This document shows positions 1 through 8,242 of a stretch of DNA of 64,000 bases, in pieces. The position numbers and the translations under genes were made by a program. Each line of letters opens with the position of its first letter. The first letter of the stretch is position 1. Under the pieces are notes generated by a model. That model did not search any database, was not told the DNA's origin, and was given only the letters and a program-made list of their open reading frames with translations. This DNA is from Mucilaginibacter glaciei (GTDB taxonomy: Bacteria; Bacteroidota; Bacteroidia; Sphingobacteriales; Sphingobacteriaceae): assembly GCF_014773245.1 (NCBI RefSeq), contig NZ_JACWMX010000002.1:1-64000 (forward strand). The letters are read 5' to 3'.

Positions 1-27
1 AAAGAAATTAAACTAAAGTCCTACAAC

Positions 28-68
28 AAAAAAGCTCAAACATCTTTGGTGGATGTTTGAGCTTTTTT
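28..68. terminator. Bidirectional intrinsic terminator
   Basis: The arms AAAGCTCAAACATC and GATGTTTGAGCTTT form a long perfect stem around a short loop. A run of A precedes it and a run of T follows it, so it can stop transcription from either side. It probably ends the minus-strand gene at 120-665 and an unseen plus-strand gene to the left of the window. Confidence 0.8.
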
Positions 69-119
69 ATCAATGTTTGTGCAATCAAAAATAGTCAACC
101 TATTTCAGGACTACTCATA

Positions 120-665
120 CTAAAATCGCTTTTTACTCGATTTACTAAGATCTTCGGGACGTTTAGACTTGATATATATGCCATATTGTTTGTCAGTAAT
201 ATTATAACGATTTTTTAATTCTTCATCTGTTAATATTTGCATTGAAATAAACAAATCGTTGCTTATTAATAAAAGGTCGCCTTCCCAATTTTCAGTTTTT
301 ATTTTATCATTAATGATATATAAGAATGTACTGTCGCTTTTAGTCAAATTGTATAGGCTATCATATTGAACCGATGCAGTTCGAAAAAATTTAGTGTAGC
401 GTTCTCTTGCAAAGTTTTTGGAAGTAAATATTATAACTCCGTCGGCAGCGTCATTTCCATAAGCCTTTATAGCTTCATTATCATACAAAACCTTTATAGA
501 AGCTATTGTTTTTGGGTCGAGATGACTGATGTCTTCTCTTGTGATCCTTGCCGAATCCATTATTTGAATCGGGTTTGAACCAAGTTTTTTTATTATTTTT
601 TTTTCATCTTGACCAAAAACTATTGAGGGTATCAATAAAAAAAAAAATAGGAATCTTGTGATCAT
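120..665 (-). CDS. Small secreted protein with a TonB-plug-like segment
   Basis: A 181-residue protein of unknown function. The chosen ATG (665) puts a hydrophobic signal peptide (ITRFLFFFLLIPSIVFGQ) right at the N-terminus; an upstream ATG at 719 would add 18 residues in front of it. After cleavage a segment around residues 50-80 (SIKVLYDNEAIKAYGNDAAD, then GVIIFTSK) closely resembles the end of a TonB-dependent receptor plug, which usually reads SIxVLKDAxAxAxYGxxAANGVIxITTK. No beta-barrel follows; the rest is charged and ends at RF. The gene is AT-rich compared with its neighbours. The likely location is periplasm or outer membrane. It may be a plug-only partner of a signalling or uptake complex, but that is inference. 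Confidence 0.7.
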   Translation of the reverse strand: MITRFLFFFLLIPSIVFGQDEKKIIKKLGSNPIQIMDSARITREDISHLDPKTIASIKVLYDNEAIKAYGNDAADGVIIFTSKNFARERYTKFFRTASVQYDSLYNLTKSDSTFLYIINDKIKTENWEGDLLLISNDLFISMQILTDEELKNRYNITDKQYGIYIKSKRPEDLSKSSKKRF

Positions 666-778
666 ATGTTTCTTAAGCGTTGGTAAAGCTAAAGATAATA
701 TTATTTTCATAAATATCATTTCAGTAATTCCCTACTAATCTTTACCCTCCTCCAACATTCCCTTTCCAACCTAAACAT

Positions 779-786
779 TATCTTTG
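779..786 (+). promoter_or_regulatory. -7 promoter element TATCTTTG
   Basis: A perfect match to the Bacteroidota -7 element TAnnTTTG lies 16 bp upstream of the ATG at 802. It swallows the TTG at 784, so that codon is promoter and not a start. No convincing -33 TTG is visible. Confidence 0.65.
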
Positions 787-801
787 CCGCCCAATACAGT
801 T

Positions 802-2133
802 ATGATAGTTCATCAATTTTACGATAAGGGATTGGCGCATGCATCTTACGCGGTGATACGTACCGGCAGGATGATCGTTATCGATCCTTCCCGCGACCCG
901 CAGCCTTACTATGCCTTTTCAGACTTGCATGGCGCCGATATTACCGGCGTGATAGAAACACACCCCCATGCCGATTTCATTAGCTCGCACCTGGAGATCT
1001 ACCAAACTACAGGGGCCGTTATTTATGTGAGCAAACTGGCAGGCGCGGCATACCCGCACGAAACATTTGATGATGGCGATGTAATTGCCATCAATGATAT
1101 CAAGTTAAAGGCGATCAACACGCCGGGCCACTCGCCCGATTCTATTTGTATCTTATTAGAGGACGAGAAAGGCAAGGACTGCGCCATCTTTACGGGCGAC
1201 ACCCTTTTTGCAGGCGATGTAGGCCGCCCCGATCTGCGCGAGAGTGCCGGTAACATTACAGCTAAAAAAGAAGAACTGGCGCGCGATATGTACCACAGCA
1301 CCCGTACCAAGCTGATGGTTTTACCAAAAGACGTTACGGTTTACCCGGCCCACGGCCCAGGTTCATTATGCGGTAAAAGCATGAACCCCGATTTGCAAAC
1401 TACCATAGGCAAGGAACTGCGCGAGAATTATGCTTTGCAATTAATGGATGAGTTATCTTTCGTAAAAACACTCACTGCCGACCAGCCCTTTATGCCCAAA
1501 TATTTTGGCTACGATGTGGAGCTGAATAAAATAGGCGCGCCAAACTTTGCTGTAAGTGTAAATGCAGTGGTGAAGGCAGATGCCAACATAGCATTGGATA
1601 AGGATTTATTAGTAATAGATACCCGCCCATCAGCAGCATACAGCAACGGCCATGTAAAGGGAAGCATTAATTTGCAGGATGCCGAGAAGTTTGAAACATG
1701 GTTGGGTTCTGTTGTGGCACCTTACGAGTCGTTTTATTTACTTGCAGCAACAGATGAAGCATTAGATATAGTGATTAAAAAAACAGCTAAAATTGGTTAC
1801 GAAGGCAACATCAGGGCAGCTTTACTTGTACCCGATGATGCTAACGAAAAATCGGCAGTTATTGATCTGGTACATTTTAAAGCTAACCCGGCAGCCTACA
1901 CCATTATCGATGCAAGAAATTGGGCCGAGATAAAAAGCGGTAAAATATTTGCCAGGGCTTTGACTGTTCCCCTACCTGAATTGCGCGAGCGGATCAGCGA
2001 GATCCCTACTGATAAACCTATTGTAGTGCACTGCGCTGCAGGCTACCGTTCTGCCGCAGCAGCAGGCATAATAGCAGCAAATATACAAAACGTGCCGATA
2101 TACGATCTGAGCGAAGCTGTTAAGGAGTTTTAG
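802..2133 (+). CDS. Persulfide dioxygenase-rhodanese fusion (CstB-like)
   Basis: A 443-residue cytoplasmic enzyme expected to oxidise protein or low-molecular-weight persulfides in sulfide detoxification. An N-terminal metallo-beta-lactamase fold (about 1-240) carries HPHADFISSH (H54, H56, D58), PGHSPDS and FTGDTLFAGDVGRPDL, which supply the His-His-Asp iron site of ETHE1-type dioxygenases. A first rhodanese-like domain (about 260-340) has no active-site cysteine; the equivalent loop reads YLLAATDEA. A second rhodanese domain (about 350-443) has an intact loop, VHCAAGYRS. This order (MBL, pseudo-rhodanese, rhodanese) and length match Staphylococcus CstB. It stands alone behind its own promoter with no visible CstR-type repressor next to it. 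The start was moved from TTG 784 to ATG 802 because the TTG belongs to the -7 element. Confidence 0.9.
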   Translation: MIVHQFYDKGLAHASYAVIRTGRMIVIDPSRDPQPYYAFSDLHGADITGVIETHPHADFISSHLEIYQTTGAVIYVSKLAGAAYPHETFDDGDVIAINDIKLKAINTPGHSPDSICILLEDEKGKDCAIFTGDTLFAGDVGRPDLRESAGNITAKKEELARDMYHSTRTKLMVLPKDVTVYPAHGPGSLCGKSMNPDLQTTIGKELRENYALQLMDELSFVKTLTADQPFMPKYFGYDVELNKIGAPNFAVSVNAVVKADANIALDKDLLVIDTRPSAAYSNGHVKGSINLQDAEKFETWLGSVVAPYESFYLLAATDEALDIVIKKTAKIGYEGNIRAALLVPDDANEKSAVIDLVHFKANPAAYTIIDARNWAEIKSGKIFARALTVPLPELRERISEIPTDKPIVVHCAAGYRSAAAAGIIAANIQNVPIYDLSEAVKEF

Positions 2134-2180
2134 GCAGTTATTGATTGATAGATCACTGTCCATTTTATTTTTTTAAAATA

Positions 2181-2222
2181 ACTATGCACTATAAACTATG
2201 ATCCATTAACTATTTACTATAA
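2181..2222. repeat. Heptanucleotide-phased repeat ACTATNN
   Basis: Six consecutive 7-bp units: ACTATGC, ACTATAA, ACTATGA, TCCATTA, ACTATTT, ACTATAA. The first five bases are constant in five of the six units. The tract ends 7 bp before the GTG start of the XRE gene and its end (TATAATTG) also resembles a -7 element. Other tracts with the same 7-bp period lie at 36930, 37884, 38586, 38664 and 43743. Confidence 0.7.
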
Positions 2223-2229
2223 TTGCCAC

Positions 2230-2595
2230 GTGAATAATTCTGACGACGCAGTTGTAAAACGGATAAAGGTAATTGTTAAGGAGCATGGCGGCCAGCTAGC
2301 CTTAGCCAATGCTATCGGGGTCGACCAGGGTTTTATCAGCAAGGTGATCAACAAAAAGCAGGATATCAGCTACTACCTTATCCGCAAACTTTGTTTCCAG
2401 TTAAAGTACTCGCCCGAGTGGCTGATATTAGGCACCGGCGAAAAACAGATCCATAAACCCGAATCAGCCAAACTCATTACCGAGATCCAAATGCTACGTA
2501 CCGAGGTTGATATTCTGCATGCCCGGATGCGCGCTTACGAACTGCAACTGCAAGAAATACAGCACAACAGCATCGAACACCAAAATGTAGGGTAG
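2230..2595 (+). CDS. XRE-family helix-turn-helix regulator
   Basis: A 121-residue DNA-binding protein. Residues about 8-65 form a Cro/CI-type HTH: GQLALANAIGVDQGFISKVI is helix 2, turn and recognition helix, followed by the characteristic LGTGE turn. Residues 75-115 (heptads of I, L and M) probably form a coiled coil for dimerisation. The start is GTG at 2230; no ATG precedes the HTH. The heptad repeat tract lies immediately upstream, so any promoter must overlap it. There is no obvious target operon; the next gene is an unrelated small membrane protein with its own promoter. The regulatory role is inferred from the fold only. Confidence 0.85.
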   Translation: MNNSDDAVVKRIKVIVKEHGGQLALANAIGVDQGFISKVINKKQDISYYLIRKLCFQLKYSPEWLILGTGEKQIHKPESAKLITEIQMLRTEVDILHARMRAYELQLQEIQHNSIEHQNVG

Positions 2596-2640
2596 CCTGC
2601 TGAAAAAATCAATTCCATTTACACAGTGTTATGCTTAGTG

Positions 2641-2657
2641 TGTAAACTTAATGTTAA
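2641..2657 (-). promoter_or_regulatory. Possible TTAACA-N5-TTTACA operator
   Basis: On the minus strand this reads TTAACATTAAGTTTACA, two TTWACA half-sites on an 11-bp repeat. The first 11 bases are identical to one unit of the box at 8828-8838. It overlaps the 12-bp palindrome AATGTTAACATT (2650-2661) and lies about 25 bp upstream of the -33 element at 2683. AT-rich spacer makes chance plausible. Confidence 0.35.
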
Positions 2658-2682
2658 CATTCTATTACTAAATTTATTTACA

Positions 2683-2713
2683 TTGGCTGCAGGCTATTAC
2701 TTAAATAACTTTG
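2683..2713 (+). promoter_or_regulatory. Bacteroidota promoter TTG-N20-TAACTTTG
   Basis: TTG at 2683-2685 and a perfect -7 element TAACTTTG at 2706-2713 are 20 bp apart. Transcription would start near 2718, giving a leader of about 25 nt to the ATG at 2744. Confidence 0.7.
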
Positions 2714-2743
2714 TGCTTTGCAAGTTTGAATTTAACACACTGT

Positions 2744-3130
2744 ATGCGCAAAGCTTTAATGAATTTCCTGTTCTTTTTAGCCGTTTCAGTGATTGTTGCG
2801 TTGCCCACTTTCAGGGCATTTTATGGCCCGGCAGTACATCGCTCTTCACATCACATAAAGGTAATTAAAAGGCATGTTATTTTTGAGCAGGCCAACCTGG
2901 ACCACTGCATACACGATGCAAGCTGGGACCTGATCAAAAAAAGATCTTTATCTGCTCTCCCTTTAATTATTAAGTTAAAATCGGCATCGTTAATATATTT
3001 GCTAATAGCCTTTTTGGCGGTAAACTTGTTATTGCTAAGCTCAAAAAAGTCGTCATTAAAATTTTATATCAGCACAAGTACCATCGCGGTACAGCCAATA
3101 TACCTCTCCTACCGGTCGCTCCTTATATGA
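2744..3130 (+). CDS. Small membrane protein, unknown function
   Basis: A 128-residue protein that I do not recognise. An N-terminal hydrophobic stretch (FLFFLAVSVIVALPTF, residues 8-23) and a second one (LIYLLIAFLAVNLLLL, about 87-102) predict two membrane segments separated by about 60 polar residues containing several histidines. The ATG at 2744 was chosen because it lies just downstream of a good promoter; an in-frame ATG at 2711 falls inside the -7 element. A different reading frame (2626-2868) overlaps it but has no such support. The possible TTAACA operator upstream may control it. Confidence 0.6.
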   Translation: MRKALMNFLFFLAVSVIVALPTFRAFYGPAVHRSSHHIKVIKRHVIFEQANLDHCIHDASWDLIKKRSLSALPLIIKLKSASLIYLLIAFLAVNLLLLSSKKSSLKFYISTSTIAVQPIYLSYRSLLI

Positions 3131-3220
3131 TCTTCTCTGCGTTGGCGCTTTAGCCAACCAATCCATAATTAACACAATTATTCACGATGCCCTACCCTGT
3201 ATGGCATCCAATTGTATCTT

Positions 3221-3712
3221 ATGAATTTTGGAGAAGATCTGGCCCTGCAAATAATGCTGACCAATAAATCATACCATCAGTACTTGTTCAGGGCTTTAAA
3301 GGATATAGAAGTATATCATCATTACCAGGTGTTACTTGTGATAAACAAGGCGGGCGGCCGCATCGAGCAAAAAAATATTTGCGAAACTCTGCAAATAGAA
3401 AAATCAAACATGGTTGCCGTAATTGCTGTACTACAAAAAAAGGGCTACGTAACTAAAGATGTAAACTTTAAAGATAGGCGCGGTAAACTAATTTCGCTCA
3501 CCGACAAGGCTCGCGACCTTATTATTTTATTGAATAAATTATTCAACTCCTTTGAAGAACATTTAGCAGATGAAGTTACCTGGCAGGAAATGTATAGCTG
3601 CCTGCGCGTGTTGAATAAAATAAGCACCATGCTTAACAATGTAAGCATTACAGATGCAGCTGTTGTTAACATTGAAACCCATGAAGTTTTGCGCCAAAAC
3701 CTGTCGGCCTAA
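3221..3712 (+). CDS. MarR-family transcriptional regulator
   Basis: A 163-residue winged-helix protein. The central region (about residues 35-110) contains VLLVINKAGGRIEQKNICET, then IEKSNMVAVIAVLQKKGYVT (recognition helix) and the wing DRRGKLISLTDKA, which is the conserved MarR DxRxxxxxLT signature. Flanking helices would form the dimer interface. A TTG at 3212 is possible, but the ATG at 3221 is preferred. It ends 141 bp upstream of the TonB-dependent receptor and may regulate it; a local MarR next to an uptake gene is common, but no operator was identified. Confidence 0.85.
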   Translation: MNFGEDLALQIMLTNKSYHQYLFRALKDIEVYHHYQVLLVINKAGGRIEQKNICETLQIEKSNMVAVIAVLQKKGYVTKDVNFKDRRGKLISLTDKARDLIILLNKLFNSFEEHLADEVTWQEMYSCLRVLNKISTMLNNVSITDAAVVNIETHEVLRQNLSA

Positions 3713-3812
3713 GCTAAACGCGCTAAAAGAACGGCGAATTTGGTTATGATATTGAACCATTGGTAACACATTTACCAGAAATATATAATGTTTTGATAAC
3801 TGCAAATAATCG

Positions 3813-3840
3813 TTTGCCAAACACACTTGAAATATTTTTG
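3813..3840 (+). promoter_or_regulatory. Promoter TTTG-N16-TATTTTTG
   Basis: A perfect -7 element TATTTTTG at 3833-3840 lies 13 bp before the ATG at 3854. A TTTG at 3813-3816 is a possible -33 element, though the 16-bp spacing is short. The TTG at 3827 lies between them and is not a start. Confidence 0.6.
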
Positions 3841-3853
3841 CATCAAAATAATT

Positions 3854-6649
3854 ATGCCGAACAAATACACACTATCCGTATTCTTAACTATCCTTTTCGG
3901 GATGTTAAACTTAACCGTTTTTGCACAAACCAACGGCAAAATTGGTGGTAAAGTTATAGACTCAAAAACCAGCGAAACTTTAATTGGCGCAACGGTTAGC
4001 ATCCAGGGCACTACCAAAGGCGTAGCTACAGATGTTGAAGGTAAATACCTTTTGGGCGGCATTGCTCCCGGCAAATACACTATCGAAGTGCGCTACATCG
4101 GCTACCAGGCTAAATTGGTATCTGATGTTATTGTAAAAGCCGGCGATGTAACCAATCTTGATCTATCTATGGCTGCAGCAACTACCAACGCTTTAAAAGA
4201 AGTTGTTGTACGGTCAACCTACAGGCAGGCATCCGTGGCATCATTATACGCGGTTCAAAAAAACAGCGCGTCGATATCTGACGGTATTTCTTCTGAGGTA
4301 ATCAAACGTTCGCCTGACAGAAACACTGCCGATGTTTTAAAGCGTGTGAGCGGTGCTACCATACAGGACAACAAATTTGTGGTGATTCGCGGGTTAAGTG
4401 ACCGTTATAACAGTGCCATGCTTGACGGAGCTTCGCTACCAAGTACCGAAAATAACCGCAAGGCCTTTTCATTTGATATTGTACCATCAAACCTGGTAGA
4501 AAATTTAACTATTACCAAAACTGCGTCACCAGACCAGCCCGGCGATTTTGCGGGTGGTTTGATCCAGATTGCTACGAAAGACCTTCCCGATCAGAACTTT
4601 GTTTCTTTTGGTTTAAGCGGCGGATACAATACAGCCTCTACCGGTAAGGACTTTATAAGCGGACCGCGTAACGCTACCGATTATCTGGGTTTTGATAACG
4701 GCAAACGCCAACTGGCAAATGGGTTTGCATCGTCAACCCAGGTGGCTAATGGACTTAGCGAACAGCAGAACCTAAGCTTGCTGCGCTCATTGCCAAATGA
4801 CTGGAACAGGTATGTAAACACAGCCCTGCCAACTCAAAACTACCAGTTATCAATAGGAAAAGTTAGCGAAAGCGAAAAAACAGGGAACCGTTTCGGTGCT
4901 ATCCTGGCGCTTACTTATCGCAACCAGCAAAGCATCTACAGTGATATTAAACGTGATTTTTATGGTTACGATTATAATGATGATGCCTACAAATTTAGTA
5001 CTAACGTAGGTGCTTTATTAAACCTGGGTTACACTTTCGGTAAAAATAAAATCACTTTCAAGAATGTTTACAACAGGATTTTTGACGATCAATATCTTGG
5101 CCGTACAGGGCATAACAACTCCGGGTTCGACGTAAATTATTATGCGTTTGACCTGCAGCAAAAAGCCCTATTAAAATCGAGCCTGGAAGGTAACCATCCC
5201 CTGGGCGAAAAAGGCGCTAAAATTAACTGGTTATTGAGTTATGGCAATGTATTGAATGATCAGCCAGATCAGCGCAAGGCACTTTACACCCGCGCATCCG
5301 GTACAACCAACCCATACCAGGCAGTGCTCTCATCCCTTACCAAAGAGAACTCCACTTTATTTGGTAAGCTGAATGAAAACTCTTACTCGGGCGGTGTAAA
5401 CTATAGCACCCCTGTTAAACTGTTTACCCAATCAACCTTAAAGGCCGGCCTTTTAAGTTTGTACCGTGACAGAAATTATGACGTACGCTTTATTGGCCCC
5501 TTGTTTAGCCAAAAGATCTTGAACGATCCGGATCAGGTTAACACCATTTCAAGGCGCCCGCTTAATACCCTATTTTCAAGGGACCTGATAGACGCCGGGG
5601 TTTATAACCTTGCCGAGATCAGCAATATCCCTTCAGATTCATACACCGCCAACTCACTTACCAACTCTGGTTACTTAATGTTGGATAACAAGCTTACCGA
5701 AAAATTACGTTTGGTGTGGGGTGCCCGCGTAGAGCAATTCAATGTTAACGTAACGCCGTTAGTTTTCACAAACGCAAGCGATAAAGTACATCAGAATTAT
5801 ACAGACGTATTGCCATCGGCAAACCTGACTTACAGCCTTACAGATAAGATCAACCTGCGTGGATCGTACTCCCGCACACTGGCCAGGCCCGAGTTCAGAG
5901 AATTGGCAACATCATCTTATTATGATTATGAATTGCTGGCTTTTCAACAAGGTACGCCAAATTTAAAACGGACTAACATTGATAATTTCGATGTACGTTT
6001 CGAGCTGTTCCCATCTGCCGGCCAGATCTTTTCGGTATCGGGTTTCTATAAAAAATTCACCAACGCCATCGAAGCATTTAATGATGATGCTACTTCAACG
6101 CGTACGATACGCTATTTTAACAGCGACAAAGCCAATGTTTATGGTGCCGAATTGGAAGTGCGCAAATCACTTGATTTTATAAGGCCTACCGACTTTTTAA
6201 AGAACACTACCGCTTATGCAAACATTGCTATTGCCAAATCAGTAGCGCGCAACCCTACAAACTCGGGCTTGAATTTGCAATTTGCCGATCGCCCGCTTAT
6301 TGGTCAGGCACCATACGTAATCAATGCGGGTTTACAACACAACTTCTTTAAAAACAACCTCACATTCAACGCCTTGTTTAACCGCGTCGGCCAAAGGTTA
6401 AGCATTGCAGCGGGCGGCCAATATGCCAACGTATATGAAGTACCACGCAGTGTGATAGATGCCCAGTTGGGTGTTAAAGTATTTAAAAGCAAGGGCGAGC
6501 TGAAGTTTAACGCCGGTGATATCTTAAACCAGCGTATTACCTTCTACTACGACCAGAACAATAACAAAAAATATGACGGCGGCGATTACACGCAAAGCAG
6601 TTTCAAACAAGGCTCTACCTACACCTTATCATTTACCTATACTCTTTAA
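3854..6649 (+). CDS. TonB-dependent receptor with CarboxypepD_reg-like domain
   Basis: A 931-residue outer-membrane receptor. A signal peptide ends near VFAQ (residue 25). It is followed by a CarboxypepD_reg-like beta-sandwich (about 30-110: GKVIDSKTSETLIGATVSIQ), then a plug domain (about 130-240: DVLKRVSGATI, FVVIRGLSDRYNSAMLDG, GDFAGGLIQIATK) and a beta-barrel ending in aromatic-rich YTLSFTYTL. It energises import of an unknown ligand across the outer membrane through TonB-ExbBD; a candidate motor is at 35.8-37.8 kb. The next gene, 47 bp downstream, is a large surface lipoprotein, so the two probably form a receptor-lipoprotein pair, although the partner is not a SusD homologue. The ATG at 3854 follows a -7 element and starts the signal peptide. 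Confidence 0.92.
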   Translation: MPNKYTLSVFLTILFGMLNLTVFAQTNGKIGGKVIDSKTSETLIGATVSIQGTTKGVATDVEGKYLLGGIAPGKYTIEVRYIGYQAKLVSDVIVKAGDVTNLDLSMAAATTNALKEVVVRSTYRQASVASLYAVQKNSASISDGISSEVIKRSPDRNTADVLKRVSGATIQDNKFVVIRGLSDRYNSAMLDGASLPSTENNRKAFSFDIVPSNLVENLTITKTASPDQPGDFAGGLIQIATKDLPDQNFVSFGLSGGYNTASTGKDFISGPRNATDYLGFDNGKRQLANGFASSTQVANGLSEQQNLSLLRSLPNDWNRYVNTALPTQNYQLSIGKVSESEKTGNRFGAILALTYRNQQSIYSDIKRDFYGYDYNDDAYKFSTNVGALLNLGYTFGKNKITFKNVYNRIFDDQYLGRTGHNNSGFDVNYYAFDLQQKALLKSSLEGNHPLGEKGAKINWLLSYGNVLNDQPDQRKALYTRASGTTNPYQAVLSSLTKENSTLFGKLNENSYSGGVNYSTPVKLFTQSTLKAGLLSLYRDRNYDVRFIGPLFSQKILNDPDQVNTISRRPLNTLFSRDLIDAGVYNLAEISNIPSDSYTANSLTNSGYLMLDNKLTEKLRLVWGARVEQFNVNVTPLVFTNASDKVHQNYTDVLPSANLTYSLTDKINLRGSYSRTLARPEFRELATSSYYDYELLAFQQGTPNLKRTNIDNFDVRFELFPSAGQIFSVSGFYKKFTNAIEAFNDDATSTRTIRYFNSDKANVYGAELEVRKSLDFIRPTDFLKNTTAYANIAIAKSVARNPTNSGLNLQFADRPLIGQAPYVINAGLQHNFFKNNLTFNALFNRVGQRLSIAAGGQYANVYEVPRSVIDAQLGVKVFKSKGELKFNAGDILNQRITFYYDQNNNKKYDGGDYTQSSFKQGSTYTLSFTYTL

Positions 6650-6696
6650 TAAAAAACCAAACAATAAACAAGCAAAATCAATCAACACTATTTAAA

Positions 6697-8154
6697 ATGA
6701 AAAAAATTCTCTTCGTCGCTGCAATTGGCCTAAGCTTTTTAGCTACCAGCTGCTCAAAAAACACGGTTGACCCGACTACGACCCAGCCACCCGTTACTAC
6801 CGAAACTACGGTTAGCGTAGCTGCCGATGTTACTACAAACACTACCTGGACAGCCGACAAAATATACCTTTTAAAAGGTAATATATTCGTAACAGGTAAT
6901 GCAACATTAACCATCCAGCCAGGTACTATCATTAAAGGCGATAAAGCAACTAAAGGTGCTTTGATCGTTACACGTGGTTCAAAAATCGATGCTACAGGTA
7001 CTGTAGATAAACCTATCGTATTTACATCAAGCCAAAGTGTTGGTGCTCGTGCACAAGGCGATTGGGGTGGCGTTATCCTTTTAGGTTCTGCTCCTAACAA
7101 TGCTGGATCTGCTATTGCTATCGAAGGTATCTCTGATGCTACAGATAAAGGTAAACACGGTGGTAGCAATGCAACCGATAACTCAGGTACATTGAAATAT
7201 GTACGTATCGAGTATGCAGGTATCGCATTAAGCCCTGATAACGAGATCAACGGTTTAACTTTTGGCAGCGTTGGTTCTGGTACTACTATTGATTATGTAG
7301 AAGTTTACCGCTCTGGCGATGATGCTTTTGAATGGTTTGGTGGTTCTGTTAACTGCAAGCATTTATTAGCTATCGATACCTGGGATGATGATTTTGATAC
7401 TGATAACGGTTTCTCTGGTAAAATTCAGTTTGGTTTGGCTCAGCGTTTAGCTGCTACTGCCGACGTATCAGGGTCAAACGGTTTCGAGTCTGATAACAAC
7501 GCTACTGGTACAAACGCTACGCCTGTTACAAGTGCTGTTTTTTCTAACATGACCATCTTAGGCCCACGCGAATTTCTTACTGGCGGCCCTTCTATCAATG
7601 CTAACTTCCAGCATGGTGCGCAAATCCGTCGTAATTCATCTATTAGCATTCTTAACTCAGTAATTGCAGGTTATACTGAAGGTGTATTTTATGACGATGC
7701 TTTGCCTGCAGGTAGCACAGTTAATTCGTCAACTAACTTAACTTCTGGCTCATCTGTTTTTACTAACAACATCATTGCAGCAAGCAATAGCAAAAGCAAC
7801 CAGATCAAGGCTTCAAACGCTACTACTTTAGCTACAATTACCGCTTTAATAACAGCAAGTAATACTTTCTTACCGGATGTATTTGCCGGTGGTATCTATA
7901 CAGATCCTTATAAATTTTCTGCTGACCTTGCAGGAACAACAAGCGGAGTTCTTAGATCTGGTATTCCTAACTTTACTCAGGTAGCTTCTTCAGTTGCTTT
8001 AACCGGTGCGGTATTTACCAACGCTAAAGTTACTGACGCTTACTTTGATAAAGTTGCTTACCGTGGTGCTTTCGGTACTACCGACTGGACTTCGGGCTGG
8101 GCAAGTTACGATCCGCAAAACTTACCTTACACCACCCCGGGTGCTGTAAAATAG
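6697..8154 (+). CDS. Large beta-helix-like surface lipoprotein
   Basis: A 485-residue lipoprotein. The N-terminus has a signal peptide with lipobox LATSC (Cys19), then a Thr/Val-rich linker. The body is built of short beta-strand repeats such as LTIQPGTIIKGD, IVFTSSQ, GDWGGVILLG and LKYVRIEYAG, the pattern of a right-handed parallel beta-helix. No catalytic motif was recognised. A D-rich segment (TWDDDFDTDNG) may bind calcium. Codon use is skewed to GCT/GGT/ACT compared with the flanking receptors, as expected of a very highly expressed product (inference). It follows the receptor at 3854 closely and precedes a strong terminator, so the two likely make one operon. Confidence 0.8.
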   Translation: MKKILFVAAIGLSFLATSCSKNTVDPTTTQPPVTTETTVSVAADVTTNTTWTADKIYLLKGNIFVTGNATLTIQPGTIIKGDKATKGALIVTRGSKIDATGTVDKPIVFTSSQSVGARAQGDWGGVILLGSAPNNAGSAIAIEGISDATDKGKHGGSNATDNSGTLKYVRIEYAGIALSPDNEINGLTFGSVGSGTTIDYVEVYRSGDDAFEWFGGSVNCKHLLAIDTWDDDFDTDNGFSGKIQFGLAQRLAATADVSGSNGFESDNNATGTNATPVTSAVFSNMTILGPREFLTGGPSINANFQHGAQIRRNSSISILNSVIAGYTEGVFYDDALPAGSTVNSSTNLTSGSSVFTNNIIAASNSKSNQIKASNATTLATITALITASNTFLPDVFAGGIYTDPYKFSADLAGTTSGVLRSGIPNFTQVASSVALTGAVFTNAKVTDAYFDKVAYRGAFGTTDWTSGWASYDPQNLPYTTPGAVK

Positions 8155-8177
8155 TATTGCATATAAAAATCTATACA

Positions 8178-8214
8178 AAAGCGGCTGCCTCATTGTGTTG
8201 GGGCAGCCGTTTTT
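8178..8214 (+). terminator. Intrinsic terminator
   Basis: CGGCTGCC (8182-8189) pairs with GGCAGCCG (8202-8209), followed by a run of five T. It ends the receptor-lipoprotein operon. An apparent ATG at 8195 in the next reading frame lies inside this hairpin, so it was rejected as a start. Confidence 0.85.
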
Positions 8215-8242
8215 AATTACAAGTACATCTACTATCCTACCT

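Noticed and set aside
2626..2868. 80-codon plus-strand frame
   Set aside because: It covers the promoter at 2683-2713 and competes with the frame starting at 2744, which has the promoter and clear membrane segments.
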